This document shows, in pieces, positions 22,168 through 30,566 of a DNA stretch of 64,000 bases. Both the position numbers and the translations under genes were made by a program. Source of the DNA: Sphingomonas sp. PAMC26645 (GTDB taxonomy: Bacteria > Pseudomonadota > Alphaproteobacteria > Sphingomonadales > Sphingomonadaceae). The notes beneath the pieces were generated by a model. The model had not been told where the DNA came from, did not search any database, and saw only the letters and a program-made list of their open reading frames with translations. The stretch covers positions 1,174,501-1,238,500 of the forward strand of contig NZ_CP039249.1 in assembly GCF_004795835.1 (NCBI RefSeq), given 5' to 3'. Position 1 is the first letter of the stretch; each line of letters starts with the position of its first letter.

Positions 22168-22956
22168 TCACGCGTCGATGCTTGTGCCTAGCGACGCGTG
22201 CACCAGCCCGCCGTCCACCGTGATCGTCTCCCCAATCACATAATCCCCCGCGCGGCTCGCCAGGTAGATCGCCGCGCCCGCCATATCCTCGTCCACCCCG
22301 ACCCGTTTCGCCGGAATCCCCTGCGCCACCGCGTCCCCATGATCGCGCGCCGCCTTGTTCATGTCGCTCGCAAACGCCCCCGGTGCGATCGAGGTGACGT
22401 TGATCGAGTCCGTCACCAGCCGCGCCGCCATCCGCTTCGTCAGATAGATCAGCGCCGACTTCGACGCATGATAGCTGTACGTCTCCCAAGGGTTCAGCCG
22501 CTGGCCGTCGATCGACGTGATGTTGATCACCTTCGCCGGCCGCTCTCGCGAGCCCGACGCCTTCAGCGCCGCATGCAGCGCCTGCGTCAGGAAGAACGGC
22601 GACTTCACATTCAGGTCCATGACCTTGTCCCAGCCGACCTCCGAAAACTCCTCGAACGGCACGCCCCATGCCGCCCCCGCGTTGTTGACGAGGATATCGA
22701 GCTTCGACTCATGCTCGGCGAACTGCGCGGCCAGCGCCTTGCACCCTGCCACCGTCGAGACGTCCTGCGGCAACGCGATGCAGTTCGGTCCGAGCTCCGC
22801 CGCCGCGGCCTCGCACACATCGGCTTTCCGCGACGAGATGTACACCTTGGCCCCCTGCGCGATGAAGCCGGCGGCGATCATCTTGCCGATCCCGCGGCTG
22901 CCGCCGGTGATCAGCGCGACGCGGCCGTCGAGCCGGAACAGGTTGGTCGTATCCAT
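22168..22956 (-). CDS. short-chain dehydrogenase/reductase, RhlG/FabG-like
   Basis: A 262-aa NAD(P)-dependent oxidoreductase of the classical SDR family. The cofactor motif is 'TGGSRGIGK' (about residues 17-25), 'NNAGAAWG' lies near 92, the catalytic 'S-x12-YSYHASK' (Tyr and Lys about 160-165) is complete, and the C-terminal 'ETITVDGG' closes it. The wording 'NNAGAAWG...NVKSPFF...ARVINI' type pattern is closest in my memory to RhlG and 3-ketoacyl reductases; the substrate is unknown. ATG at 22956 has GGAGGATGC upstream; a GTG one codon before is the alternative. It is divergent from another SDR gene 132 nt away. Confidence 0.85.
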   Translation of the reverse strand: MDTTNLFRLDGRVALITGGSRGIGKMIAAGFIAQGAKVYISSRKADVCEAAAAELGPNCIALPQDVSTVAGCKALAAQFAEHESKLDILVNNAGAAWGVPFEEFSEVGWDKVMDLNVKSPFFLTQALHAALKASGSRERPAKVINITSIDGQRLNPWETYSYHASKSALIYLTKRMAARLVTDSINVTSIAPGAFASDMNKAARDHGDAVAQGIPAKRVGVDEDMAGAAIYLASRAGDYVIGETITVDGGLVHASLGTSIDA

Positions 22957-23088
22957 CACGCATCCTCCGAATGTTTGCCCGCTTGGTATCGCCGAGCGCT
23001 GCCCGCCGCAAACCCGTTTTTCGAACGAGGCGTCATTGACGAGTGCAAAGCCCGTACTATGCTCGCAAAAAAGAGCAGGAGAGAGCGT

Positions 23089-23916
23089 GTGAGGTTTTCA
23101 GGCAAGCGTGCCGTTGTGACCGGCGGCGCGTCCGGCATCGGCCGAGCGACCGCACTGCGACTCGCCGACGAAGGCGCCACCGTCCTGATCGGCGACATCG
23201 ACGAGGCCGGCGGCCACGCGCTCGCCGACGCCTCCGGCGGCCGCATCCTGTTCCAGCGCACCGACGTGCTCCAGGCGGGCGATATTGAGGCGCTGATGCA
23301 GACCGCCGATGATGCGGGCGGGCTCGACATCCTGTTCAACAACGCCGGCGCGGGCGGCTCGCGCGACCCGATCGGCGAGATTTCGCCCGAGGACTGGGAC
23401 CGCACGCAGGCGCTCCTCCTCCGCTCGGTCGCGCTCGGCATCCGCTACGCAGCACCCTTGATGGCGAAACGCGGCGGCGGCGCGATCGTCAACACCTCGT
23501 CGGTGTCCGCGCTCGGCACCGGTTACGCGCCGACCGCCTATTCCACCGCCAAGGCCGGCGTGCTCCACCTCACCAAGCAAGCCGCCGCCGATCTCGCGCA
23601 GCACAAGATCCGCGTGAACGCGGTCGTTCCCGGCTTCATCGTCACCAATATCTTCACGCGCACGCTCGAACTCGACGCCGCCAAGACGACGCAGGCCGAT
23701 GCGATGATCGCGCATATCGCCGCCGACGCGCAGCCGATCCGTCGCCCCGGCACCAGCGAGGACATCGCCGCCGCGGTCGCGTTCCTCGCGAGCGGCGATG
23801 CCAGCTTCATCACCGGCACGCACATCCTCGTCGATGGCGGTATGACGATCGGCACGCGGCCGAGCTGGGACCCCGCCCAACCCTCGCTGTTCGCGCTGCT
23901 CGACAAACTGAAATGA
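23089..23916 (+). CDS. short-chain dehydrogenase/reductase
   Basis: A 275-aa classical SDR starting at GTG 23089 with AGGAG (23077-23081) at proper spacing. The N-terminus 'VRFSGKRAVVTGGASGIG' contains the TGxxxGIG cofactor loop, followed by 'LIGDID' with an Asp that favours NAD(H), 'NNAGAGGS', catalytic Ser in 'VNTSSVSAL', and 'YSTAKAG' (Tyr/Lys). The frame stays open far upstream into the divergent SDR gene, but that part is not coding. It overlaps the following transporter gene by 4 nt (ATGA 23913-23916), so the two are co-translated; the substrate is probably what the transporter brings in, which is inference. Confidence 0.86.
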   Translation: MRFSGKRAVVTGGASGIGRATALRLADEGATVLIGDIDEAGGHALADASGGRILFQRTDVLQAGDIEALMQTADDAGGLDILFNNAGAGGSRDPIGEISPEDWDRTQALLLRSVALGIRYAAPLMAKRGGGAIVNTSSVSALGTGYAPTAYSTAKAGVLHLTKQAAADLAQHKIRVNAVVPGFIVTNIFTRTLELDAAKTTQADAMIAHIAADAQPIRRPGTSEDIAAAVAFLASGDASFITGTHILVDGGMTIGTRPSWDPAQPSLFALLDKLK

Positions 23917-25346
23917 CCGCACCCGCCCGCCGCCTCTCGACCGGAACGATGGCGAGTTACGGCTTCGGCGCGGTCGCGTACGGAGTGAAGGATGCCGGGT
24001 TCGGCACGTTCCTGCTGCTGTTCTACAACCAGGTCGTCGGGCTCCCGTCCGCCACCGTCGGGCTCGTCATCATGATGGCGCTGCTGATCGATGCGTTCGT
24101 CGATCCGGCGGTGGGCTTCTTCTCCGATCGCACGCGGACCAGATGGGGCCGTCGGCACCCGTGGATGTACGCGTCCGCGCTGCCGATCATGATCGGCTGG
24201 CTGCTGCTGTGGAACCCGCCCTCGGTGATGTCGGAGCCGCAGACGCTCGTCTGGCTGTTCGTCATGGCGGTGATCGTGCGCAGCGCGGTGAGTTGCTACG
24301 AAGTGCCGTCGGTCGCGCTGACGCCCGAGCTCACGTCGGGCTATGACGAGCGCACGCGGATCATGGCGTATCGCTATCTGTTCGGCTGGGTCGGCGGGTT
24401 GCTGATGCTGCTGTCGGCGTACCAGTATTTCCTCGCGCCCACCGCGGCGTTCCCGAACGGCCTGCTCAACCGCGCCGGCTATGGCGGCTTCGCGCTGGCG
24501 GGGGCGATCTTCATCGGCGTCGCGATCCTCGTCTCCGCGCTCGGCACGCATCACGAGATCAGGCATCTGCCGAACCCGCCGATCGCCAAGCAGACCTTGC
24601 GCGAGTCCTTCGCCGAACTCCGCCAGACCGTTAAGAATCGCGCATTCGCGATCCTGATGGCGGCGGGCGTCTGCGCGTACACGATCCAGGGCATCAGCTA
24701 TGCGATGTCGAACTACCTCTACACCTATGTGTGGGGCTTCAAGGGGCCGGTGTTCGTCTACCTGACGATCGCGTTGTTCTCGGGTGTGTTTCTCGCGTTC
24801 CTCGCCGCGCCCCGGCTCGGCAGGACGGGCAGCAAGCCCAAGGCGGCGATGGGCGCGGTGCTGCTGGGCGCGGCGCTCAACACGTCGCCCTATTGGTTGC
24901 GGATGCTCGGCGTGTTTCCGGAGGTTGGCGAGCCCACGCTGCTGCCGATGCTGTTCGGGTTCTTCATCCTCGGCACCGCGTCGAACGTCACCGGGTTCAT
25001 CCTCGGCGCGTCGATGATGGCCGACGTGGTCGAGGATTCGGAGGCGAAGACGGGTAGGCGGTCGGAAGGGGTGTTCTTCGCGGGGTCGTTCTTCGTGCAG
25101 AAATGCACCAGCGGGATCGGGATATTCTTCGCGGGGATGATCCTCGCGGTGGCGGGGTTCCCGGCCAAGGCGACGCCGGGGACGGTGCCGGTGGAGACGA
25201 TCGACCGGCTGACGCTGATTTACGCGGGCCTTTATATCGTGCTGGCGTGCGTCTCGGCGTTCTTCTTCTCGCGGTTTCCGTTCGGGCGAGTGGAGCATGA
25301 GGCGCGGTTGGCGCGATTGGCAACGAACACAGTTCACGAGAGCTAG
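23913..25346 (+). CDS. MFS transporter of the GPH (glycoside-pentoside-hexuronide:cation) family
   Basis: A 477-aa inner-membrane symporter with 12 expected helices. The GPH/MelB signature is visible: 'YGFGAVAYGVKDAGFGTFLLLFYNQVVG' style TM1, then 'IDAFVDPAVGFFSDRTRTRWGRRHPWM' (split here for length) with the cation-site Asp residues and the cytoplasmic RTRWGRRHP loop, about residues 48-76. GPH members usually co-transport sugars or sugar acids with Na+ or H+, but in sphingomonads related carriers occur near SDR genes of lipid or terpenoid catabolism, so the substrate stays open. It is translationally coupled to the SDR upstream. Confidence 0.87.
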   Translation: MTAPARRLSTGTMASYGFGAVAYGVKDAGFGTFLLLFYNQVVGLPSATVGLVIMMALLIDAFVDPAVGFFSDRTRTRWGRRHPWMYASALPIMIGWLLLWNPPSVMSEPQTLVWLFVMAVIVRSAVSCYEVPSVALTPELTSGYDERTRIMAYRYLFGWVGGLLMLLSAYQYFLAPTAAFPNGLLNRAGYGGFALAGAIFIGVAILVSALGTHHEIRHLPNPPIAKQTLRESFAELRQTVKNRAFAILMAAGVCAYTIQGISYAMSNYLYTYVWGFKGPVFVYLTIALFSGVFLAFLAAPRLGRTGSKPKAAMGAVLLGAALNTSPYWLRMLGVFPEVGEPTLLPMLFGFFILGTASNVTGFILGASMMADVVEDSEAKTGRRSEGVFFAGSFFVQKCTSGIGIFFAGMILAVAGFPAKATPGTVPVETIDRLTLIYAGLYIVLACVSAFFFSRFPFGRVEHEARLARLATNTVHES

Positions 25347-25363
25347 GAGCCACGGCTTCCAAT

Positions 25364-25489
25364 GATCCTCCCCCGCCAGGGGGAGGTGGCTGGCCCTTGC
25401 CAGACGGAGGGGGCGGCATGCGAAACGTGCGTTCCGTGTCCTCCCCCTCCGTCACCTTCGGCGACACCTCCCCCTTGCGGGGGAGGATC
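25364..25489. repeat. palindromic element, family D copy 1
   Basis: GATCCTCCCCCGCCAGGGGG on the left and CTCCCCCTTGCGGGGGAGGATC on the right pair, with inner arms GGAGGTGGCTGGCC and CGGCGACACCTCC-like text and CTCCCCCTCCGTC. The second copy is at 30432-30558. It lies 17 nt after the transporter stop. Confidence 0.87.
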
Positions 25490-25589
25490 GAGAGGTCGCG
25501 CTAACCCTACTCTTCCAGCAAGGGGACCCGCGCGGTAGGACCGACGCATGGCCGTCCCGATATCGAGGAACGGCGACATCGGAGTTCCC

Positions 25590-27467
25590 ATGCGTATCCC
25601 CGCTCTAGCCACTGCCCTCGGCCTCGTCCTCGCATCCCCCGCCGTCGCGCAGACGGTCGCACCGGTCCTCACCACCCCCGACGCGCACGACCCGCACAGC
25701 TACGCCCGCCCCGCCGAGGCGCGCGTCACGCATGTCGCGCTCGATCTCGCCGCAGACTTCGACACCCACGTCATCCGCGGCATCGCCACGCTCGACGTCC
25801 TGGCGAAACCGGGCGCGAAACTTGTCCTCGACGACAACGGGCTGAAGATCGTCAACATCACCGACGCCGTCGGCAAGCCGCTCCCCTACTCGGTCGGCGC
25901 GGTCGACAAGATTCATGGCGCGCCGCTGACCGTCACGCTCAACGGCGCGAAGACAATCCGCATCGCCTACGCGTCGTCGCCCGACGCGAAGGCGCTGCAA
26001 TGGCTCACCCCCGCGCAGACCGCGGGCAAAAAGCAGCCGTTCCTGTTCAGCCAGGGCGAGGCGATCCTCAACCGCAGCTGGATCCCGACGCAGGACTCCC
26101 CCGGTATCCGCCAGACCTGGGAAGCGAAGATCGCGGTCCCCAAGCAGCTCACCGCGGTGATGAGCGGGCTCGCGACCGGCAAGCCAGCGTGCGTCGCCGA
26201 TCGCTGCACGTTCCAGTACAAGATGGACAAGCCCGTCGCGCCCTACCTGATCGCGCTCGCGGTGGGCGACATCGCGTTCAAGTCGACCGGGCCCCGCACC
26301 GGCATCTGGGCCGAGCCCGCGACGCTGCCCAAGGCCGCGTACGAGTTCGGCGAGCTTGAGAAGTTCGTCGCCGCCGCCGAGGGGCTGTACGGCCCGTATC
26401 GCTGGGGCCGCTACGACGTGCTGGTCCTGCCGCCGTCGTTCCCGTTCGGCGGCATGGAGAACCCGACGCTCACCTTCGCGACGCCGACCGCGATCGCCGG
26501 CGACCGCAGCCTCGTCTCGCTGATCGCGCACGAACTCGCGCACAGCTGGTCGGGCAACCTCGTGACGAACGCGACGTGGGACGATTTTTGGCTTAACGAA
26601 GGCTTTACCAGCTATTTCGAGAACCGGATCATGGAGGCGCTCTACGGCAAGCGCCGCGCCGACATGGAGGCCGACCTCGCCTGGACCGACATGCTCGCCG
26701 CGGTGAAGGACGCCGGTGGCCCCGCCGCGAAGGACACGCAGCTCCACCTCGATCTCGACGCGGCGCGCGATCCCGACGACGGCATGACGCAGATCGCCTA
26801 CGACAAGGGCGCGGCGTTCCTCCGCACGATCGAGAAGCAGGTCGGCCGTGCGCGCTGGGACGCGTATCTCCGCAGCTATTTCGACCGCCACGCCTTCCAG
26901 CCGCAGACCAGTGCGGGCTTCCTCGCCGATCTCAAGTCGAAGCTGCTGACTCCCGCCGAAGCCAGGACGATCGGCGTCGATGCGTGGGTCTACCAACCCG
27001 GTATCCCGGCGAACGCAGTCCATGTCACGTCGGCTGCGTTCCCCGCTGTCGATGCGGCGGCGAAGGCGTATGCGGCCGGCGGTCCCGTCTCGGGCGTGCC
27101 CGGCAAGGCCACGACGCAGGAGATCACGCGGTTCATCACGCAGCTCCCGCGCAAACTCTCGGCCGAGCGGTTGAAGACGCTCGACGACGCGTTCGGCTGG
27201 AACACCACGGGCAATGCGGAAATCCGCTTCGCCTGGCTGCAACTCGCGCTCGCCAATCACTATGCGCCCGCCGACGCCTCGGCGGAGCAGTTCCTGACCT
27301 CGCAGGGCCGGCGGAAGTTCGTCGCGCCGCTGTTCCAGCAGATGATGGACTCGGGCGACTGGGGCCACAAGCTGGCGATGGACATCTACGGCAAGGCGCG
27401 GCCGGGCTATCATGCGGTCACGCAGGTCACCGTGGACCGCATAACCGGTTGGAAACTCATGAACTGA
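25590..27467 (+). CDS. M1 family zinc metallopeptidase (aminopeptidase / LTA4-hydrolase-like)
   Basis: A 625-aa exported aminopeptidase. Signal peptide 'MRIPALATALGLVLASPAVA' with cleavage after AVAQ-type site near residue 20. The catalytic domain has the exopeptidase motif 'GGMENPTLTF', the zinc site 'HELAHSW' (HExxH) and the third ligand in 'NEGFTSYFE'. The C-terminal part is an alpha-helical ARM-like domain as in leukotriene A4 hydrolase-type M1 enzymes. The start at 25590 was selected because it begins the signal peptide; an upstream in-frame ATG at 25548 would bury it. It likely trims peptides in the periplasm. It stands alone. Confidence 0.93.
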   Translation: MRIPALATALGLVLASPAVAQTVAPVLTTPDAHDPHSYARPAEARVTHVALDLAADFDTHVIRGIATLDVLAKPGAKLVLDDNGLKIVNITDAVGKPLPYSVGAVDKIHGAPLTVTLNGAKTIRIAYASSPDAKALQWLTPAQTAGKKQPFLFSQGEAILNRSWIPTQDSPGIRQTWEAKIAVPKQLTAVMSGLATGKPACVADRCTFQYKMDKPVAPYLIALAVGDIAFKSTGPRTGIWAEPATLPKAAYEFGELEKFVAAAEGLYGPYRWGRYDVLVLPPSFPFGGMENPTLTFATPTAIAGDRSLVSLIAHELAHSWSGNLVTNATWDDFWLNEGFTSYFENRIMEALYGKRRADMEADLAWTDMLAAVKDAGGPAAKDTQLHLDLDAARDPDDGMTQIAYDKGAAFLRTIEKQVGRARWDAYLRSYFDRHAFQPQTSAGFLADLKSKLLTPAEARTIGVDAWVYQPGIPANAVHVTSAAFPAVDAAAKAYAAGGPVSGVPGKATTQEITRFITQLPRKLSAERLKTLDDAFGWNTTGNAEIRFAWLQLALANHYAPADASAEQFLTSQGRRKFVAPLFQQMMDSGDWGHKLAMDIYGKARPGYHAVTQVTVDRITGWKLMN

Positions 27468-27604
27468 GCCGCCCTGAGCGCCCATTCGGGGCGTTGGTCG
27501 GCGCGGTAACACGCTTCGTCGGATATGGTTCCCGCACGGGTTTCAATTAAATCGAACCTCCCGTAGCCAGAATGCGACAAACGGGTTTTGGCCGGGGGGT
27601 CTCG

Positions 27605-28228
27605 ATGAATTTCAAGGCGTTAGCAGCGCGTTTTGCGCTGGTGGTATCGTGCGGCCTGATGACGGCCACCCCTGCTGCGGCTCAGTTCTGGCAGTGCGTG
27701 ACGTTCGCCCGCTCGGTGTCGGGCATCGAAATCCGCGGCAACGCCAACACCTGGTGGAGCCAGGCCGAGGGTCGCTACGAGCGTGGCCACACCCCGAAGG
27801 CCGGCTCGGTCCTCGCCTTCTCGCCGACCTCGCGGATGCGCGTCGGCCATGTCGCGATGGTCTCGAAGGTCGTCAGCGACCGCGAAGTTCTCCTTACGCA
27901 TGCCAACTGGTCACGCCCTGGTGCGATCGAGACGAACGTCCGTGCGGTCGACGTCTCGGCGGCCGGTGACTGGAGCATGGTCAAGGTCTGGTACGGTCCG
28001 CAGGGCGACCTCGGCACTTCGGCCTATCCGACCAAGGGCTTCATCTATTCGGGCCACGCGCCTGCTGGCGATAATTTTGATGCGCCGGTGCAGCCTTCGT
28101 ACCAGATGGCGAGCGCGACCCACACCGTGTCTGCAACGCAGCGCGCCAATGCTGCGCAGCTTGCGACGATCCAGCACGGCCCGACTGACCCCCGCGGCAT
28201 CTTCACGCTGGTGAACGAGGCGAACTGA
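27605..28228 (+). CDS. secreted CHAP domain protein (putative peptidoglycan amidase/endopeptidase)
   Basis: A 207-aa protein with a signal peptide ('ALVVSCGLMTATPAAAQ', cleavage near residue 26) and a CHAP (NlpC/P60-like) domain. The catalytic Cys31 is in 'FWQCVTFAR', His82 in 'RVGHVAMVSK', and a polar third residue in 'THANWS'. The C-terminal ~60 residues are low-complexity and Thr/Ala-rich. CHAP enzymes cleave peptidoglycan peptide or amide bonds, so a role in wall remodelling is likely. The Cys sits only five residues after the predicted signal cleavage site. It is transcribed alone, with an inverted-repeat-rich gap downstream. Confidence 0.86.
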   Translation: MNFKALAARFALVVSCGLMTATPAAAQFWQCVTFARSVSGIEIRGNANTWWSQAEGRYERGHTPKAGSVLAFSPTSRMRVGHVAMVSKVVSDREVLLTHANWSRPGAIETNVRAVDVSAAGDWSMVKVWYGPQGDLGTSAYPTKGFIYSGHAPAGDNFDAPVQPSYQMASATHTVSATQRANAAQLATIQHGPTDPRGIFTLVNEAN

Positions 28229-28321
28229 GGTTTTCACTTCCGCGTGATGCCTGACGTCCGCGACAGTTTACGCGCTACATCCAACGTTTCGCTACTGATA
28301 GCTCCCCGACCGTCCCGTTAG

Positions 28322-28432
28322 GCGACCTCCCCGGCGAAGGCCGGGGCCCAGTTGGAAAGGTCGCGGTAACAGACCGCCACCTCCGTCGACGACGTCCCCC
28401 AACTGGACCCCGGCCTTCGCCGGGGAGGTGGC
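28322..28432. repeat. palindromic element, family F copy 1
   Basis: GCGACCTCCCCGGCGAAGGC and CCGGCCTTCGCCGGGGAGGTGGC-like text are complementary, with inner arms GGGGCCCAGTTGG and CCAACTGGACCCC. Each arm contains its own short palindrome (CCGGCGAAGGCCGG). Confidence 0.85.
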
Positions 28433-28462
28433 ATAAGGCGAACACTGCTCTGCTAGCTTCTT

Positions 28463-28514
28463 GTTCTCCCGCGAAGGCGGGAGCCCAGTCTGGACCCCCG
28501 CCTTCGCGGGGGAA
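28463..28514. repeat. palindromic element, family F copy 2 (short)
   Basis: GTTCTCCCGCGAAGGCGGGA on the left and CCCGCCTTCGCGGGGGAAC on the right form a 52-nt hairpin with the middle GCCCAGTCTGGAC. It shares the CCCAGT..TGGAC centre with copy 1 and the GTTCTCC..GGAGAAC outer text with family E. Confidence 0.85.
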
Positions 28515-28566
28515 CACTCTATTTGCTCAACAGTGTCACGCGTCGAACACCTTCAAATGAACGCCC

Positions 28567-29055
28567 TCACGCCGCCTTGAACGTTAGCGCATCGCCGTTC
28601 ATGCAATAGCGCTTCCCCGTCGGCTTAGGTCCATCATCGAAAACGTGCCCGAGATGCCCGCCGCACCGGCGGCAGTGCACCTCGGTCCGCCCCATCCCCA
28701 TCGTCGAATCCACCCGCGTCCGCACCGCGTTCGGCAATGGCTGCCAGAAGCTCGGCCACCCCGTCCCGCTTTCGAACTTCGTCTTCGACGAGAAGTTCGG
28801 CAGCGCGCACCCGCCGCACGAGAAGATACCCGCGCGATGCTCCGCGTTGAGCGGGCTCGAATACGGGACTTCGGTACCATCCTTGCGGAGCACGTTATAC
28901 GCGTCCGGCGACAGCTTCTTGCGCCACTGCGCGTCGGTCAGCGTGACCTCGAACCGCTCGGCGGCCTGCGCGGGTTGTGACGTGCATCCCCAGAGTGCGA
29001 AGCCGGCGACGCCTGCTCCGGCAAGCGTGAGGAAAGCGCGGCGGTCCTGGGTCAT
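28567..29055 (-). CDS. msrB: peptide-methionine (R)-S-oxide reductase, Tat-exported
   Basis: Reduces methionine-R-sulfoxide in oxidised proteins. The 162-aa product starts 'MTQDRRAFLTLAGAGVAGFA', a Tat signal with the twin arginine, followed by a cysteine-containing 'WGCTSQ' that is an imperfect lipobox. The MsrB domain has two CxxC zinc pairs ('SCGGCALP' and 'HCRRCGGHLGHVF') and the catalytic Cys in 'RYCMNGDAL' near the C-terminus. ATG at 29055 has GGAGACGAAC upstream, giving better spacing than the ATG at 29067. A periplasmic MsrB fits repair of envelope proteins. It lies 61 nt downstream of the P450 gene on the same strand. Confidence 0.92.
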   Translation of the reverse strand: MTQDRRAFLTLAGAGVAGFALWGCTSQPAQAAERFEVTLTDAQWRKKLSPDAYNVLRKDGTEVPYSSPLNAEHRAGIFSCGGCALPNFSSKTKFESGTGWPSFWQPLPNAVRTRVDSTMGMGRTEVHCRRCGGHLGHVFDDGPKPTGKRYCMNGDALTFKAA

Positions 29056-29116
29056 GTTCGTCTCCATGGTTCGGATATAGGTACGGCCGAACCACCCGAT
29101 AAGGTTACGCTCGCCG

Positions 29117-30355
29117 TCAGTATTTGCTGATTTCCACCGGCAGCGTGCGATAGCCGTGGACGAAGCACGCCGCGACCCGCGTCGGTTCGGCGAGCACGTT
29201 GATCCGCATCCGCCGCGCGGCCATCTCCTCCAGGAGGATCGCGATCTGCATCTCCGCCAGCCGTGCGCCGACGCAGCGGTGGATGCCGTGGCCGAACGCC
29301 AGATGCCGCCGCGCGTTCGGGCGATCCACCACGATGGCGTCCGCATCGTCGCCGAACACGCCCTCGTCGCGGTTCGCCGAGATATACCAGAGCGCGAGCT
29401 TGTCGCCGGCCTTGATCTGCTGGCCCATCAATTCCGCGTCCGCGGTCGCGGTGCGGCGCATGTGCGCGAGCGGGGTCTGCCAGCGCAGGATCTCGCTCAC
29501 GGCGTTGGGAATCAGCGTCGGGTCCGCCTCCAGCTTCGCGCGCGACTCCGGAAACTTGTCGAGGCCATAGGCGAGCGCGGACATCGAATTGCGCGTCGTG
29601 TCGTTGCCGCCGACGATCAGCAGGATGAGGTTCCCGATGAACTCGTTGTGATCCATGTGGCTCATCGCGTCCGAATGGATCATCATCGAGATCAGGTCGG
29701 GCGTCGGATTCTTGTCGATCTTTGCGTCCCACAAGCCTTTGAAATACGACCCGCATTCGAACATGTACGCGAGCCGCTGACCGCGGAGTTCCTCGTTCTT
29801 GACGATCTCGATATCGCCTGCCCAGTCCGACCATAGGGTCAGCTTCCGTCGGTCCGCCCAGGGAAAGTCGAACAGGATCGCGAGCATCTGCGTGGTGAGT
29901 TCGATCGCGACGGTATCGACCCAGTCGAAAGGCGTGTTCCACGGCAGGCTGTCGAGCATGTCGGCGGTCCGCCTCCGGATATCGCCCGACATCCGGGTCA
30001 TCTCGCTGGGGGTGAAGGCGGGTGCGACGGTGCGGCGCTGGCCGGTATGCACGGGGCGATCGCGCGCGATGAACATCGGCATGCGGACGTCGCGCTCGGC
30101 GACGAAATCGGCGATCGTAATCCCGCCGGCCTCGGAGGAATAGAGATCGGGGAGAGATTCGACCTCGACGATGCCCTTGTAGGTGGAGACCGACCAATAG
30201 GGGCCGTAGTCGGAGTGCTCGACGTAATGGACGGGGGACTCGGCGCGGAGTTGCGCGAACGGCGCCTGCCAGAGGTCGTCGCGGTAGAGTTCGGCGCGGC
30301 TCACGTCGAGCGGATCGACTATTTGTTGCGCCACGTCTCTTACCAGAGTCGCCAT
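29117..30355 (-). CDS. cytochrome P450, CYP153-like (putative alkane/fatty-acid terminal hydroxylase)
   Basis: A 412-aa soluble class I P450. The heme loop is 'FGHGIHRCVGARLAE' with the ligand Cys at about residue 357, the I helix has 'VGGNDTTRNSM', the K helix 'SEILRWQTPLAHMRRTA', and 'YISANRDEGVF' precedes the heme loop. The pair 'VGGNDTTRNSM' and 'RWQTPLAHMRRTA' is as I remember it in CYP153A alkane hydroxylases, which oxidise medium-chain n-alkanes at the terminal carbon with a ferredoxin and a ferredoxin reductase. Neither redox partner is adjacent here. The ATG at 30355 was chosen because an in-frame upstream extension runs through a palindrome. Confidence 0.85.
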   Translation of the reverse strand: MATLVRDVAQQIVDPLDVSRAELYRDDLWQAPFAQLRAESPVHYVEHSDYGPYWSVSTYKGIVEVESLPDLYSSEAGGITIADFVAERDVRMPMFIARDRPVHTGQRRTVAPAFTPSEMTRMSGDIRRRTADMLDSLPWNTPFDWVDTVAIELTTQMLAILFDFPWADRRKLTLWSDWAGDIEIVKNEELRGQRLAYMFECGSYFKGLWDAKIDKNPTPDLISMMIHSDAMSHMDHNEFIGNLILLIVGGNDTTRNSMSALAYGLDKFPESRAKLEADPTLIPNAVSEILRWQTPLAHMRRTATADAELMGQQIKAGDKLALWYISANRDEGVFGDDADAIVVDRPNARRHLAFGHGIHRCVGARLAEMQIAILLEEMAARRMRINVLAEPTRVAACFVHGYRTLPVEISKY

Positions 30356-30431
30356 CGTTTCTCTCCCCTGTTTTGCCGCAGGAGAGGCTTTGCTGACACT
30401 TATGTCAATAGAGTAGGGATCGTAACCGAAT

Positions 30432-30558
30432 GATCCTCCCCCGCCAGGGGGAGGTGGTGCCGAAGGCGACGGAGGGGGAGGACACGGAGCAGAGGTAATC
30501 CCTTTCCTCCCCCTCCGTCTGGCAAGAGCCAGCCACCTCCCCCTGGCGGGGGAGGATC
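30432..30558. repeat. palindromic element, family D copy 2
   Basis: GATCCTCCCCCGCCAGGGGG and CCTGGCGGGGGAGGATC pair exactly, with inner arms GGAGGTGGTGCCGAAGG and GCCAGCCACCTCC. It lies between the start of the P450 gene and the stop of the ABC permease gene, all on the minus strand, hence in a promoter region. The two halves have opposite orientation relative to copy 1, where the wording TGGCTGGCCCTTGCCAGACGG is on the left. Confidence 0.88.
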
Positions 30559-30566
30559 GTAAACGC

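Larger units (their letters stand above)
28229..28566. other. 338-nt gap holding two palindromic elements
   Basis: Lies between the convergent CHAP and msrB genes. Family F copies occupy 28322-28432 and 28463-28514; the remaining text has no gene. No intrinsic terminator with a clear U tract was recognised; the palindromes may serve that purpose. Confidence 0.5.

Noticed and set aside
22198..23088. Long upstream extension of the second SDR gene
   Set aside because: Runs antisense through the first SDR gene; the family N-terminus and an AGGAG site fix the start at 23089.
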